Assembly: GCA_022842885.1 (NCBI GenBank)
Contig: JALHOR010000030.1
Location: forward strand, 1-53,060
Length of the DNA stretch: 53,060 nucleotides
Direction: 5' to 3'
From: Anaerolineae bacterium
Lineage (GTDB): Bacteria; Chloroflexota; Anaerolineae; Aggregatilineales; Phototrophicaceae
In this document: in pieces, positions 17,316-25,551 of the stretch
Position numbering within the stretch: position 1 is the stretch's first letter
Layout of the letters: each line of letters opens with the position of its first letter
Made by a program: the position numbers and the translations under genes
Notes under the pieces: generated by a model
Seen by the model: the letters and a program-made list of their open reading frames with translations, nothing else
Told to the model about the DNA's origin: nothing
The model's database searches: none

Positions 17316-18991
17316 TTTCGGCTGAGTAAATATTGGATAAGTGCGGCAATATCGGCATCAGGCAAGGTGACGGGCAACCGATGTGTGCCTTGCCCGGTGG
17401 TCAGCAAGGCGCGTAAATCTGGCGATGAGCCATCGTGCAAATAAGGCGCGGTCAGCCACAATGCCACTAGCGGCGGCGTGACAAATTGCCCGCCTGTCCC
17501 GACATCATAGGCAAGATTATCTGTGCCGCTTTCCCCAGTATGGCACGACACACAGTTAAATTCAGCAAAGAGTTGTGCGCCGCGCTGCACCCCCGCCGCT
17601 TCTGGCGCAATGGGGCTATTCGGAACAGGCAGTTGGCGGATATAGGTCAACAAAGCATCAAAATCCACACCCACCAAGCCACGCCCAGCTTGAACAATCC
17701 GCAAGTGTTCGTTCACAGTTGTTAAATCGTTCCAAGTGCCAATCCAGCTATAAGGCGCAGTAGTATCCAGTGCATAGAGCGAGGGCGTATTAAATCCCCA
17801 CCACACGCGCCCATCTGATTGACCATCAAAATGACAAGCAGCACAAGCCAACGCTTGCCCGGTACTCAGGCGGTCATCGGCAGCACTATGGAATAATTGC
17901 GCCCCAATCACAACATTCGCTGGAGCAGTTTGTAATGTCGTCGGGAAAGTATCATCGGCAGTCAGAAAACGTAAATTGGCACGAATCAGCGTATTATCCA
18001 AGCCATTGTGGACAACCACCGATTGCCCATCCCGCGCAAATAACAATGCTTGCGGAAAAATACCTGCTGATAAAAATCCCACGCCGCGTCCACTTGCCAA
18101 ATCAATCGCCGTGACATCGTGACTGCCCGCATTGGCGACCAAGAGTTGCGTCCGGTCATTGGTGAGTTTGGCAGCAAACGGCATGTTCACCGGGCGGTCA
18201 ATCAAGCGCAAATCGTAACGCCGCAGCAGTTGCATCGTTGCCAAATCAATCACTTGTACCACAGGCAGCATCAACGCATCATACGGCGCATGGGGCAAGC
18301 GATGATTGAGGATACTCTGCGGCACATAAGCAATGCCCGCACGGGTATCAATCTCGATACTGGCAGAAAGTCCAGCATACGCACTCGGCTGAATAGTGCG
18401 AACTACCTGCGCGGTGGGCAAATAAAGCAGGCTAAAGGCACCACTCCAAAAATGCGTCACATACAAAAAATCGCCCCACAAGGCTAACCCCGCCGGAAAT
18501 GACGGCGTGAGAATGCGCGTTGTAATGTTACCGCTGGCAAGGTCAATGCCAATGATTTCGCTGCTGCCTTGAATCGAAAGATACGCCATTGTGTCATTGG
18601 CAACGACGGCAAACGGCTGACTGCCAACCGAATAAGTAGCACTCACAGTATTGGCATTGGCATCTATGATAGATAAAGTGCCATCAGCACGATTTACAAC
18701 CAGAAAGCGCGTGCCATCCGGGGTTACTGCCACGCTGCGCGGGTCACGCCCGACAGCAATTTCAGCTTCGATGCTGCCTGTATCGGGCGCAATCACCGAA
18801 ACACTGTTCGTCAAGCGATTCGCCACTACATAACGACGGGCAGGCGTGAGTGCCATGCTGCTGCTGATAAAAACTGGTGCATTTTCTGGCAGCGCATACA
18901 AGGGGCTATCCTGCGCGGGCAGCGGCAGCGATAACAACATCACGATAAACATCACGATTATCAGTCGGACAACCGGAAATTTTGACTTCAA
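17312..18991 (-). CDS. Secreted YVTN-type beta-propeller / di-haem cytochrome c protein
   Basis: Two parts are visible. Residues ~35-370 form a YVTN/YncE-like propeller (RLTNSVSVIAPDTGSIEAEI, VGRDPRSVAVTPDGTRFLVV, NRADGTLSIIDANANTVSAT, VTAIDLASGRGVGFL). The C-terminal ~190 residues hold two haem c sites, CAACH (residue 383) and CVSCH (residue 480), in the pattern of MauG/di-haem peroxidase-like proteins. Both haems imply export. I chose the TTG at 18991 because it starts a classic signal peptide (MKSKFPVVRLIIVMFIVMLL, then PLPAQ) and GAAAGGATG lies upstream; an in-frame TTG at 19051 overlaps the preceding stop as TTGA and is the alternative. It is coupled to the large secreted protein gene upstream. 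Possible roles: extracellular oxidation or electron transfer. Confidence 0.85.
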   Translation of the reverse strand: MKSKFPVVRLIIVMFIVMLLSLPLPAQDSPLYALPENAPVFISSSMALTPARRYVVANRLTNSVSVIAPDTGSIEAEIAVGRDPRSVAVTPDGTRFLVVNRADGTLSIIDANANTVSATYSVGSQPFAVVANDTMAYLSIQGSSEIIGIDLASGNITTRILTPSFPAGLALWGDFLYVTHFWSGAFSLLYLPTAQVVRTIQPSAYAGLSASIEIDTRAGIAYVPQSILNHRLPHAPYDALMLPVVQVIDLATMQLLRRYDLRLIDRPVNMPFAAKLTNDRTQLLVANAGSHDVTAIDLASGRGVGFLSAGIFPQALLFARDGQSVVVHNGLDNTLIRANLRFLTADDTFPTTLQTAPANVVIGAQLFHSAADDRLSTGQALACAACHFDGQSDGRVWWGFNTPSLYALDTTAPYSWIGTWNDLTTVNEHLRIVQAGRGLVGVDFDALLTYIRQLPVPNSPIAPEAAGVQRGAQLFAEFNCVSCHTGESGTDNLAYDVGTGGQFVTPPLVALWLTAPYLHDGSSPDLRALLTTGQGTHRLPVTLPDADIAALIQYLLSRN

Positions 18992-19047
18992 GGGTTTGAG
19001 GCATCCTTTCGACAGGATGTTAGCCACGCTGATGCTCCAATGATTAT

Positions 19048-22000
19048 TCAAGGCACTGCCACCAAACGGTCATGCAGCACGACAAACAGCTTAGTTCGGG
19101 TTCGTACAACGCCACCACCATCTACACCGGTCATCGCAAATGTCAAGACCACTACATCGGACGAAGACGCACCAACGCCACCACTGGTTTCCAAATTGGG
19201 AAAAATTCGCGCTAATGATGCTGGACTGTAGGTGTAATCCATACGCCCAGAAGTTACAGGCAATGCGCCCGAATCCAGCACATAGCTGGTTGTCGCTACG
19301 GTGTAATGTGCCTGCACCTCACGCCACTCTGCCGGAACTTGCAAGATGAACCCCAACGGTTGTCCAGCATTCACCGGGGCATCATTCCCCAAATTCGCAA
19401 ACAATGATTCGGCTTCGTTGGTGACATAAAATGCATATTGCGTGCTGCTTTGAGGATAGGGCGGCATTAGCACTTCGGCAGAAGTCGCGCCGCTATAAAC
19501 TTGGGTGATGTCAACGTTCCATACGCCGGGTTCATCAGCGGCAAAATCGCCCGGCGGCACATAAAAATACCCTGTATGGTTGGCACGACCACTCCATTCG
19601 CGCACAATGCCCGAAGGTGCGGTCACTTTCACGCGGACATCAGCGGCAAGTGGCGGCGCAACCTGCCCCATCACAGAGATAATTTCGCCCACATTAAAAA
19701 TTTGTCCGGGGCGGGTGCCTGTTGGGTGAAAAAACATGCTCACTGGTTCATCGCGCACAGTGAATAAGGGCGCAGCAAAGGGCGGATACACTCGCGCTGA
19801 GTCATCTTCAGGTACGACAACTGCCAGCGCAGCATAGGTTGCAGCATCATCGGGTGTGACGACACCGCCAAATAAAAACATATAATCGCCTACCCTGTTC
19901 CCCTCTGACCCTGCGCCTAGCTGCTGATTCAAAGGGTCGGCATTTGTCCATTCCAGCGGCAGTTGCCAGCCAAAAGTATCCGTCACCAACTGACGGATGC
20001 CAACATCAGGGCGCACCGCGCTGATATATGCCACACTGTCCGGCGCAGCATACACAGGCAAGCTATCAGTGGTGATGAGCCAATCTAATGATTGCCCATC
20101 TTGCGAAAAATCGGAGGCATTCTGGCGCAAAGCCGCTGTATATTCGCCATAAATATCTTGCAGGGTCAACACAGGTTGCATACCTGAATTACCATTATCT
20201 GGGATAAAGGCAATATCGCCCGAAAAATAAGGAAAATTGAGAATATCCGGCAAATCGGGCGCATCTTCCGGGTAAAAAGTCGTATCAAACCACGCTTGTG
20301 GGTCACGGGCATAATCGGCGATTCCGCGTCTGCCATGCACGATTAAGCCGCTATCGGCGCTGGCAACCACGCTCGCCCCCCGCAAACTCGCCGCCCATAA
20401 ACGCCCCTGCTCATCGGTGTAACGCGCTTCATAGTCAACGCTGTATTCGCCCGCGCCTGCAAATTGGAAGGTCTGCGGACTATAAAAGATGCCATAACGC
20501 GATGCCTTGCCTGTTATCGTTTGCGTCAGCACATCCGGGCGACCCAACGGAAAAAAACGCAGAGTCACGGTGACATCCGCCGGAACAGCGGGCAGCAAAC
20601 GCACCCCCGGCGCAAAGACATCGCCCTCAACAAAGGGTGTTCCCGGCAAAACAAAGGGCTGCATCTCCAGCGATTCTGCTACTAACACACGATAGGCACC
20701 CGAACCAGTGTATCGCTGCCCGATAAAATCGCTCACGAATCCGGTCACATTGAGGTCATATGCGCCATAAAGATTTAGTGGATAATTGCTCAAAAGCGGG
20801 TCAAGCGTCGTCAGGCGTACCATGCCTTGCGGCGTATCGCTGCCGTAACGGGCGCGGTCTGCCAGCGTTGGCAGTGCCATCTGTTGAAACGGTTGGGTGC
20901 TGATGCGGTCTATCTGACCATCGGGGCGGGTAATGCTGACGCCATATTCACCACCGGGAAATTGCAGGGGCAATAAGGGCGCGGCAATCTCACCCGATTG
21001 ATTTGCCAATTGCATGGGCAAATAGGGTTCTAAGGGATACGTTCCGGGCGGCAAAATCAATGTGGGCGGAGAAAATTGGACACGATTCGACAATGCCACC
21101 GGAAATAAGGCTTGGGTGGTCGTGGATAAAAGACCATTCGCGCCATCAGCGCCCGCATCTTGGAATAATGACCACACCATGCTCGGCGGCGCAACTTCGC
21201 CGATGGTGATAAATAACGGCAGACGACTGGCAGAAGTGGCTTCGCGCCCGATGCCATCGGTGCTAAAAATACGATTGGCGTACCAATCAAACCAGTCGCT
21301 ATCGGCAATTTGTGCTTGCCCAGTCACAATAGGTACATAGAGTCCAGCGGGCAAATCGGCAGGCAGCGGCGTGTTAAAAGTCAGGGTAAAGGTCAACATA
21401 TCGCCTGTGCGCTGCGCTTGTACGCTGTTAGAATCGCCCAAATAGATGAGCGATGGCACAGTTTCAATGGGCAGTCCGGTTTTCGTCAGCAGTGTTGACC
21501 AACCCGCCCCGGCATTTGCCAGCGGTGTGCCATCAGCGCGATAGATTGGCAACAAAGCAAGTTGTCCACGCATGATAAACAGCAGTGATGGGTCAACCGT
21601 ATTGGGAATGCTCAACCGTACATTCAATTGCACCGCCAGATTTTCGTTGGGGGCATAGCGCAATTTTTCGATGCTGCCTTCTGCTGACCAACTGGTGGCA
21701 CCATATGCCACCTGCCCACCGACAGCAAACGGTGTGCGCGTGCTGCCAAACGGTGGCGCGGCATATTTTTGATACACAATGCCGCTGCCGGGCAATTCAT
21801 CGGTTGTGGTTAAGGGCGTGTTCGGCAATGTTTCGACAGCATGAATTTGATACGGGGTTAAATCGCTGCCACGAAGTTCGATAGTGAATGCGCCTTCAGC
21901 ATCAGCACGGGTGTTAATTGTCGCGCCCGTGTGCAAGTTACGAATCAATACTTGAGCGCGAGGGAAGACTGCCCCCACTCCACCCGTCATGATAACGACA

Positions 22001-22131
22001 TCGGCGGTTTGTGGCATTAGCATGATACGCGCTGCCAGCGGCGCACTGCCCGGTGTGGGTGTTTGCGCGGCGGCAGGCAGCAGGCTAAACAAAAATAACA
22101 CTATCACCCAATGAAAATTTTTTCGCAGCAA
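19048..22131 (-). CDS. Very large secreted protein of unknown function (~1027 aa)
   Basis: I do not recognise the family. The TTG at 22131 is preferred: GGAGAG lies 8 bases upstream and it opens a signal peptide (MLRKNFHWVIVLFLFSLLPA, cut after AAAQ). An ATG at 22179 has no ribosome binding site and adds 16 residues. The mature chain has no membrane helix. Near residues 55-85 a carboxypeptidase-regulatory-like or CNA-B-like strand pattern appears (FPRAQVLIRNLHTGATINTR, ADAEGAFTIEL). Later parts read as successive beta-sandwich domains (VTLRFFPLGRPDVLTQTITG; VRVKVTAPSGIVREWSG; YFYVPPGDFAADEPGVWNVD). No protease or glycosidase motif is seen. The 3' end meets the cytochrome gene, so both are probably one operon. 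Confidence 0.75.
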   Translation of the reverse strand: MLRKNFHWVIVLFLFSLLPAAAQTPTPGSAPLAARIMLMPQTADVVIMTGGVGAVFPRAQVLIRNLHTGATINTRADAEGAFTIELRGSDLTPYQIHAVETLPNTPLTTTDELPGSGIVYQKYAAPPFGSTRTPFAVGGQVAYGATSWSAEGSIEKLRYAPNENLAVQLNVRLSIPNTVDPSLLFIMRGQLALLPIYRADGTPLANAGAGWSTLLTKTGLPIETVPSLIYLGDSNSVQAQRTGDMLTFTLTFNTPLPADLPAGLYVPIVTGQAQIADSDWFDWYANRIFSTDGIGREATSASRLPLFITIGEVAPPSMVWSLFQDAGADGANGLLSTTTQALFPVALSNRVQFSPPTLILPPGTYPLEPYLPMQLANQSGEIAAPLLPLQFPGGEYGVSITRPDGQIDRISTQPFQQMALPTLADRARYGSDTPQGMVRLTTLDPLLSNYPLNLYGAYDLNVTGFVSDFIGQRYTGSGAYRVLVAESLEMQPFVLPGTPFVEGDVFAPGVRLLPAVPADVTVTLRFFPLGRPDVLTQTITGKASRYGIFYSPQTFQFAGAGEYSVDYEARYTDEQGRLWAASLRGASVVASADSGLIVHGRRGIADYARDPQAWFDTTFYPEDAPDLPDILNFPYFSGDIAFIPDNGNSGMQPVLTLQDIYGEYTAALRQNASDFSQDGQSLDWLITTDSLPVYAAPDSVAYISAVRPDVGIRQLVTDTFGWQLPLEWTNADPLNQQLGAGSEGNRVGDYMFLFGGVVTPDDAATYAALAVVVPEDDSARVYPPFAAPLFTVRDEPVSMFFHPTGTRPGQIFNVGEIISVMGQVAPPLAADVRVKVTAPSGIVREWSGRANHTGYFYVPPGDFAADEPGVWNVDITQVYSGATSAEVLMPPYPQSSTQYAFYVTNEAESLFANLGNDAPVNAGQPLGFILQVPAEWREVQAHYTVATTSYVLDSGALPVTSGRMDYTYSPASLARIFPNLETSGGVGASSSDVVVLTFAMTGVDGGGVVRTRTKLFVVLHDRLVAVP

Positions 22132-22303
22132 ATGACCATCTCTCCACAAGGATGTCATCACCATTTTAAGCGTAATCATTAAGCTCTATAATAGCGAATC
22201 GCGTTTAAAATCAAATTATGCCGCTGGCAGCACCCAAAGAGTACCGAGACTTATGCAGAATTGATAGTGGCAAGACGCTCACCACCAACATTGGCATGTT
22301 TTA

Positions 22304-23710
22304 ATGAATATTCCGATAACCACGCTCGATACATTGACGCGCCTGATTGAACAACGCACCGGACTCAATGTGTATGCTCAATTCCGCAGCGAATTACATC
22401 CCTTGCTCGAACAACTAGCAGGCGGTGATTTGGTGCGTCTGCTGCATCACCTACGGGCAACCGACGAGACCGATAGCCAATGGCAAGCTCTCATCAATAC
22501 CTTAACTATTGGCGAGACCTATTTCATGCGCGATAAAGAGCATTTTCGCCTGTTACGCACGCGCATTTTGCCGCAAATCATCTTGGAAAAACGCCAGCAA
22601 AAACGCTTAGAATTGACCATTTGGTGTGCGGGTTGTGCCACGGGCGAAGAACCGTATTCGGTGGCGATTACGCTGCAAGAATTTTTGCCCGATATTGCCA
22701 AATGGAAAGTGACGCTCATCGGCACGGACATCAACCAACGCGCGATTGATACCGCCCGCCAAGCCCTCTATCGCAAATGGTCTTTCCGGCATACCGAACC
22801 GGGGTTTGAAAAACGCTATTTTGAACCGTCTGACAATGGCGCACAACTAAAATCCGAGATTCACAAAATGGTCACATTCAAACGTGCCAATGTGTTGGAT
22901 ACGCCGCCTGTCACCCATTGCGATATTATTTTTTGCCGGAACGTGCTGCTGTATCTGGGCAAAGAATCAATTCGCCAAGTAGAAAATAATATCTTTGAGG
23001 CGCTCACAAATGGGGGTTGGTTTATTCTGGGTCATGCGGAGGCATTGCGTTACCAGCGAGAACGCTGGTTGCTGCATATTTTTCCCGGAACGCCGATTTA
23101 TCAGAAGCCGGTCACAACGGCACTTGCCAAGTCAGCCCCCACAGCCCCTAAGCCTATCATTCATGACCCCATCGAAAATGCTGAGTCCTTCGTAACGATT
23201 GACCCGAACAATTCACCCACAGCAGCTTATTCTGCCGCCGTGCAAGCCATCCAGAGTGATAATTATCCAGCGGCGGAACGCTATTTGGTGGAGGTGTTGG
23301 CGAAGCAACCCAATTATGCCCGCGCTCATACGCTCTTAGCCTTTATCTTCGCTGGACGCCAAGCCTACCCAGAAGCCCACGCCCACCTTGATAAAGCAAT
23401 GAAATACGAGCCATTATTGGCTGACGCGCATTATATTCGCGGATTATTGCACTTAGAACAGAAAGAAATCGCTGAGGCGCAAGAGGTGCTACGCGCTGCG
23501 CTGTATTGCAATCGCCAGCATATTATGGCAGCCGATTTGCTCGGCACACTCCGCGCCCAAGCTGGCGATTTGCCGGATGCCTATCGTTTGTGGCGCAATG
23601 CCCAGCGAGCATTAACCGCTTATGCGCCACAAGATTACATCTCGGATTTTAGCGACATCACCGCTGGAGCATTGGATACCCTTTTGAATGACCGTTTGGA
23701 TAAAGAGTAA
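22304..23710 (+). CDS. cheR: CheR-type protein-glutamate methyltransferase with TPR tail
   Basis: S-adenosylmethionine-dependent methyltransferase of the CheR family. The N-terminal helical domain spans ~1-75; the SAM-binding Rossmann domain follows with GETYFMRDKEHFRLL, IWCAGCATGEEPYSVAITLQ (glycine-rich SAM loop), LIGTDINQRAIDTARQALY and CDIIFCRNVLLYL. From ~residue 305 to the end there are about four TPRs (NYARAHTLLAFIFAGRQAYP, YEPLLADAHYIRGLLHLEQK). CheR normally methylates chemoreceptors. No receptor, cheA or cheB is in the window, so it may serve a distant chemosensory-like pathway. It is divergent from the secreted-protein gene. Confidence 0.92.
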   Translation: MNIPITTLDTLTRLIEQRTGLNVYAQFRSELHPLLEQLAGGDLVRLLHHLRATDETDSQWQALINTLTIGETYFMRDKEHFRLLRTRILPQIILEKRQQKRLELTIWCAGCATGEEPYSVAITLQEFLPDIAKWKVTLIGTDINQRAIDTARQALYRKWSFRHTEPGFEKRYFEPSDNGAQLKSEIHKMVTFKRANVLDTPPVTHCDIIFCRNVLLYLGKESIRQVENNIFEALTNGGWFILGHAEALRYQRERWLLHIFPGTPIYQKPVTTALAKSAPTAPKPIIHDPIENAESFVTIDPNNSPTAAYSAAVQAIQSDNYPAAERYLVEVLAKQPNYARAHTLLAFIFAGRQAYPEAHAHLDKAMKYEPLLADAHYIRGLLHLEQKEIAEAQEVLRAALYCNRQHIMAADLLGTLRAQAGDLPDAYRLWRNAQRALTAYAPQDYISDFSDITAGALDTLLNDRLDKE

Positions 23711-23716
23711 CATCCA

Positions 23717-24778
23717 TCACGATTCAAATTTCAGCAAGTAATCTGTGTTCAGGCATTTGAAAGACAACCGCCCGCCCGTCGCCATGCTTGGCATTTCCTG
23801 TTGTGACCGAACCACAATGCCTTCTTGCGGCGTTTGTGTGCCAGCGTAAAGCCCTTTGGCGCGTTCTTCCAATGCGGTCAGGCTGTAAGCAAAGACAGCA
23901 CCCGTTTCAATCACTGGCACTAACGACAGTTCAGCAGCCATGCAAAAATCACGCATGTCCGGGTAATCCAGAAAAACGCCCCGCTGACGGTCAAACACAT
24001 TGAACACAAACAAGGTCATGCCTTTTAGTCCCAAGCGATTTTTATGAATTCCTTCGCCCACAACTTCGGCTTGAATAGCATGGTTGGGGAAACGGCGCAA
24101 TTTTTCTTCTAAGTCAACATTTTCGGCAGCACGCCAATAAATGGTATTGCCTTTGGCACGTTCATTATGACGGCTGGCAAGATGCAGCGCACCGTCGTCA
24201 TCCACCCATGCCGTCAGCGATGAGCCTTCTAATTTTTGGGTGATAACATACGGTTTGCCATGCAGTTCATCCAAGGCGTTGACCACCGATTGAATCCGCG
24301 ATTCGTCGGTGGTGGAAATCCAAACCGGAAATTGACCACAAATATCATCGGCATCCCACAAATTAATCGGCTCGTATTTTTGGATTCCCAAGACATCGGT
24401 CACATCGGCATTTTCAACAATCGGGCAATCGGCGGGCAGAATCGCCAGCGGCATCGCCAACCCCTGCGAAATGACAATCTGTGGATTAGCGTCCACCAGC
24501 ACACGAAATTTGTTCAGTTTTTTGATTTTGACACGCCATTTGGATTGTTCCATAAAAGTAGCATGGTCTTGAACCCAAGCCGCATCAGCGGGCAGCAGCG
24601 AATCTAATTCTAAATAGACGCACAAATCACCCACTTGAAATTCATCTTTTTGGGCGATTAACCGCCAGCCTTCAATGGTGACTTGTTCGATATTTGCCGC
24701 CAACTCATTCGTTTCTGCCAAAGTAATCGGCGTTTTGGCAGCGATGCGGCGGATAGTGGCTAACGTGCGCTTGCCCAT
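23717..24778 (-). CDS. RNA ligase, DraRnl/Rnl5-like (DRB0094 family)
   Basis: Covalent nucleotidyltransferase that would seal RNA nicks through a lysine-AMP intermediate. The 353-residue chain has an N-terminal OB-like module (VEGWRLIAQKDEFQVGD-type strand, GDLCVYLELDSLLP) as in Deinococcus DraRnl, then the ligase domain: motif I KLEGSS with K182 as the nucleophile, motif III LFVFNVFD, motif IV EGIVVR and motif V SFKCLN. AAGGA precedes the ATG at 24778, and a promoter candidate lies at 24816-24843. It follows a P-loop kinase gene on the same strand after 144 bases. An RNA-repair role is expected from the family; the substrate is unknown. Confidence 0.88.
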   Translation of the reverse strand: MGKRTLATIRRIAAKTPITLAETNELAANIEQVTIEGWRLIAQKDEFQVGDLCVYLELDSLLPADAAWVQDHATFMEQSKWRVKIKKLNKFRVLVDANPQIVISQGLAMPLAILPADCPIVENADVTDVLGIQKYEPINLWDADDICGQFPVWISTTDESRIQSVVNALDELHGKPYVITQKLEGSSLTAWVDDDGALHLASRHNERAKGNTIYWRAAENVDLEEKLRRFPNHAIQAEVVGEGIHKNRLGLKGMTLFVFNVFDRQRGVFLDYPDMRDFCMAAELSLVPVIETGAVFAYSLTALEERAKGLYAGTQTPQEGIVVRSQQEMPSMATGGRLSFKCLNTDYLLKFES

Positions 24779-24815
24779 CTTTAAATCCTTATCATGTTAA
24801 GCATAGGTGTGGGTC

Positions 24816-24843
24816 ATTATAGTCATTTTATGACAACAATCAA
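24816..24843 (-). promoter_or_regulatory. Candidate promoter for the RNA ligase gene
   Basis: Minus-strand TTGATT (24838-24843, 4 of 6), a 16-base spacer, and a perfect TATAAT (24816-24821), 37 bases upstream of the ATG. It would let the ligase be transcribed apart from the kinase gene upstream. Confidence 0.45.
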
Positions 24844-24922
24844 CCCTTGTGACCCTTTAAAGTCTATTGAGAAATTGAATGATTTTTATTGCCCCATCAT
24901 CAACCGGGGCAAGCGCAGTATA

Positions 24923-25498
24923 TTAGGGGGTTAATCCCAAAGCGGTGAGGAGTGTATCTAATTGAGCGAGTAAATGTTCTGGGGTGCCATCGTTGGTGAG
25001 GGTGTAATCGGCAATAGCGATGGAGCCGCCTTTTTCCAGATTTTCAATTTCTTGCCAATCGCGCCGTTCAGCTTCTTCACTGGTGAGGGGGCGTTCTGGG
25101 CGCTGTGCCAAGCGTTGATAGCGCAAATGGCGGGCGGCGACAATCGCCACCAGAATCATGCTATCGCCAAATTCACCGCGCAGCAATTTATATTCGCTAA
25201 AACTATACAAGCCATCTATCACAATGGTCGTGTGGGAGGTTAGCCCCGTCCGTAATTGTGGCAATGCCCGTTTGGCAATGGCATCCATGCCTTCGTGCTG
25301 GCGAAATTCTTCACGCACTAGGCGTTCATTTTCCGGGTTGATAGCTTGCCCACGCCGCACTACTTCATCTACGACGATGCTGCCAAAGCGAAATTGAAAA
25401 AAGCCGCGTGCCTCTAAATGTTTGGCACACAGCGTTTTACCTGCGCCGGGCATTCCCACCAATGCCAACGCCCGTATTTGTGTTGTTGTCTCCGTCAT
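24923..25498 (-). CDS. P-loop nucleotide kinase-like protein (UPF0200/dephospho-CoA kinase-like)
   Basis: 191-residue cytoplasmic P-loop protein. Walker A is LVGMPGAGKT at ~14-23. RFGSIVVDEVVRRGQAINPE, the segment REEFRQHEGMDAIAKRALPQ, the strand VIDGLYSFSEYKLL and the C-terminal DYTLTNDGT closely follow the layout of the archaeal-type UPF0200 family, related to dephospho-CoA and adenylate kinases. The lid carries RLAQRPERPLTSEEAERRDW. The phosphoryl acceptor is not known for the family. It lies upstream of the RNA ligase on the same strand, which raises but does not prove a link to nucleic-acid end metabolism. Confidence 0.75.
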   Translation of the reverse strand: MTETTTQIRALALVGMPGAGKTLCAKHLEARGFFQFRFGSIVVDEVVRRGQAINPENERLVREEFRQHEGMDAIAKRALPQLRTGLTSHTTIVIDGLYSFSEYKLLRGEFGDSMILVAIVAARHLRYQRLAQRPERPLTSEEAERRDWQEIENLEKGGSIAIADYTLTNDGTPEHLLAQLDTLLTALGLTP

Positions 25499-25551
25499 GC
25501 TGCCTCAATGGTTGCTTTATCCAAACAATGACAGAGAATTATATCAAAACC

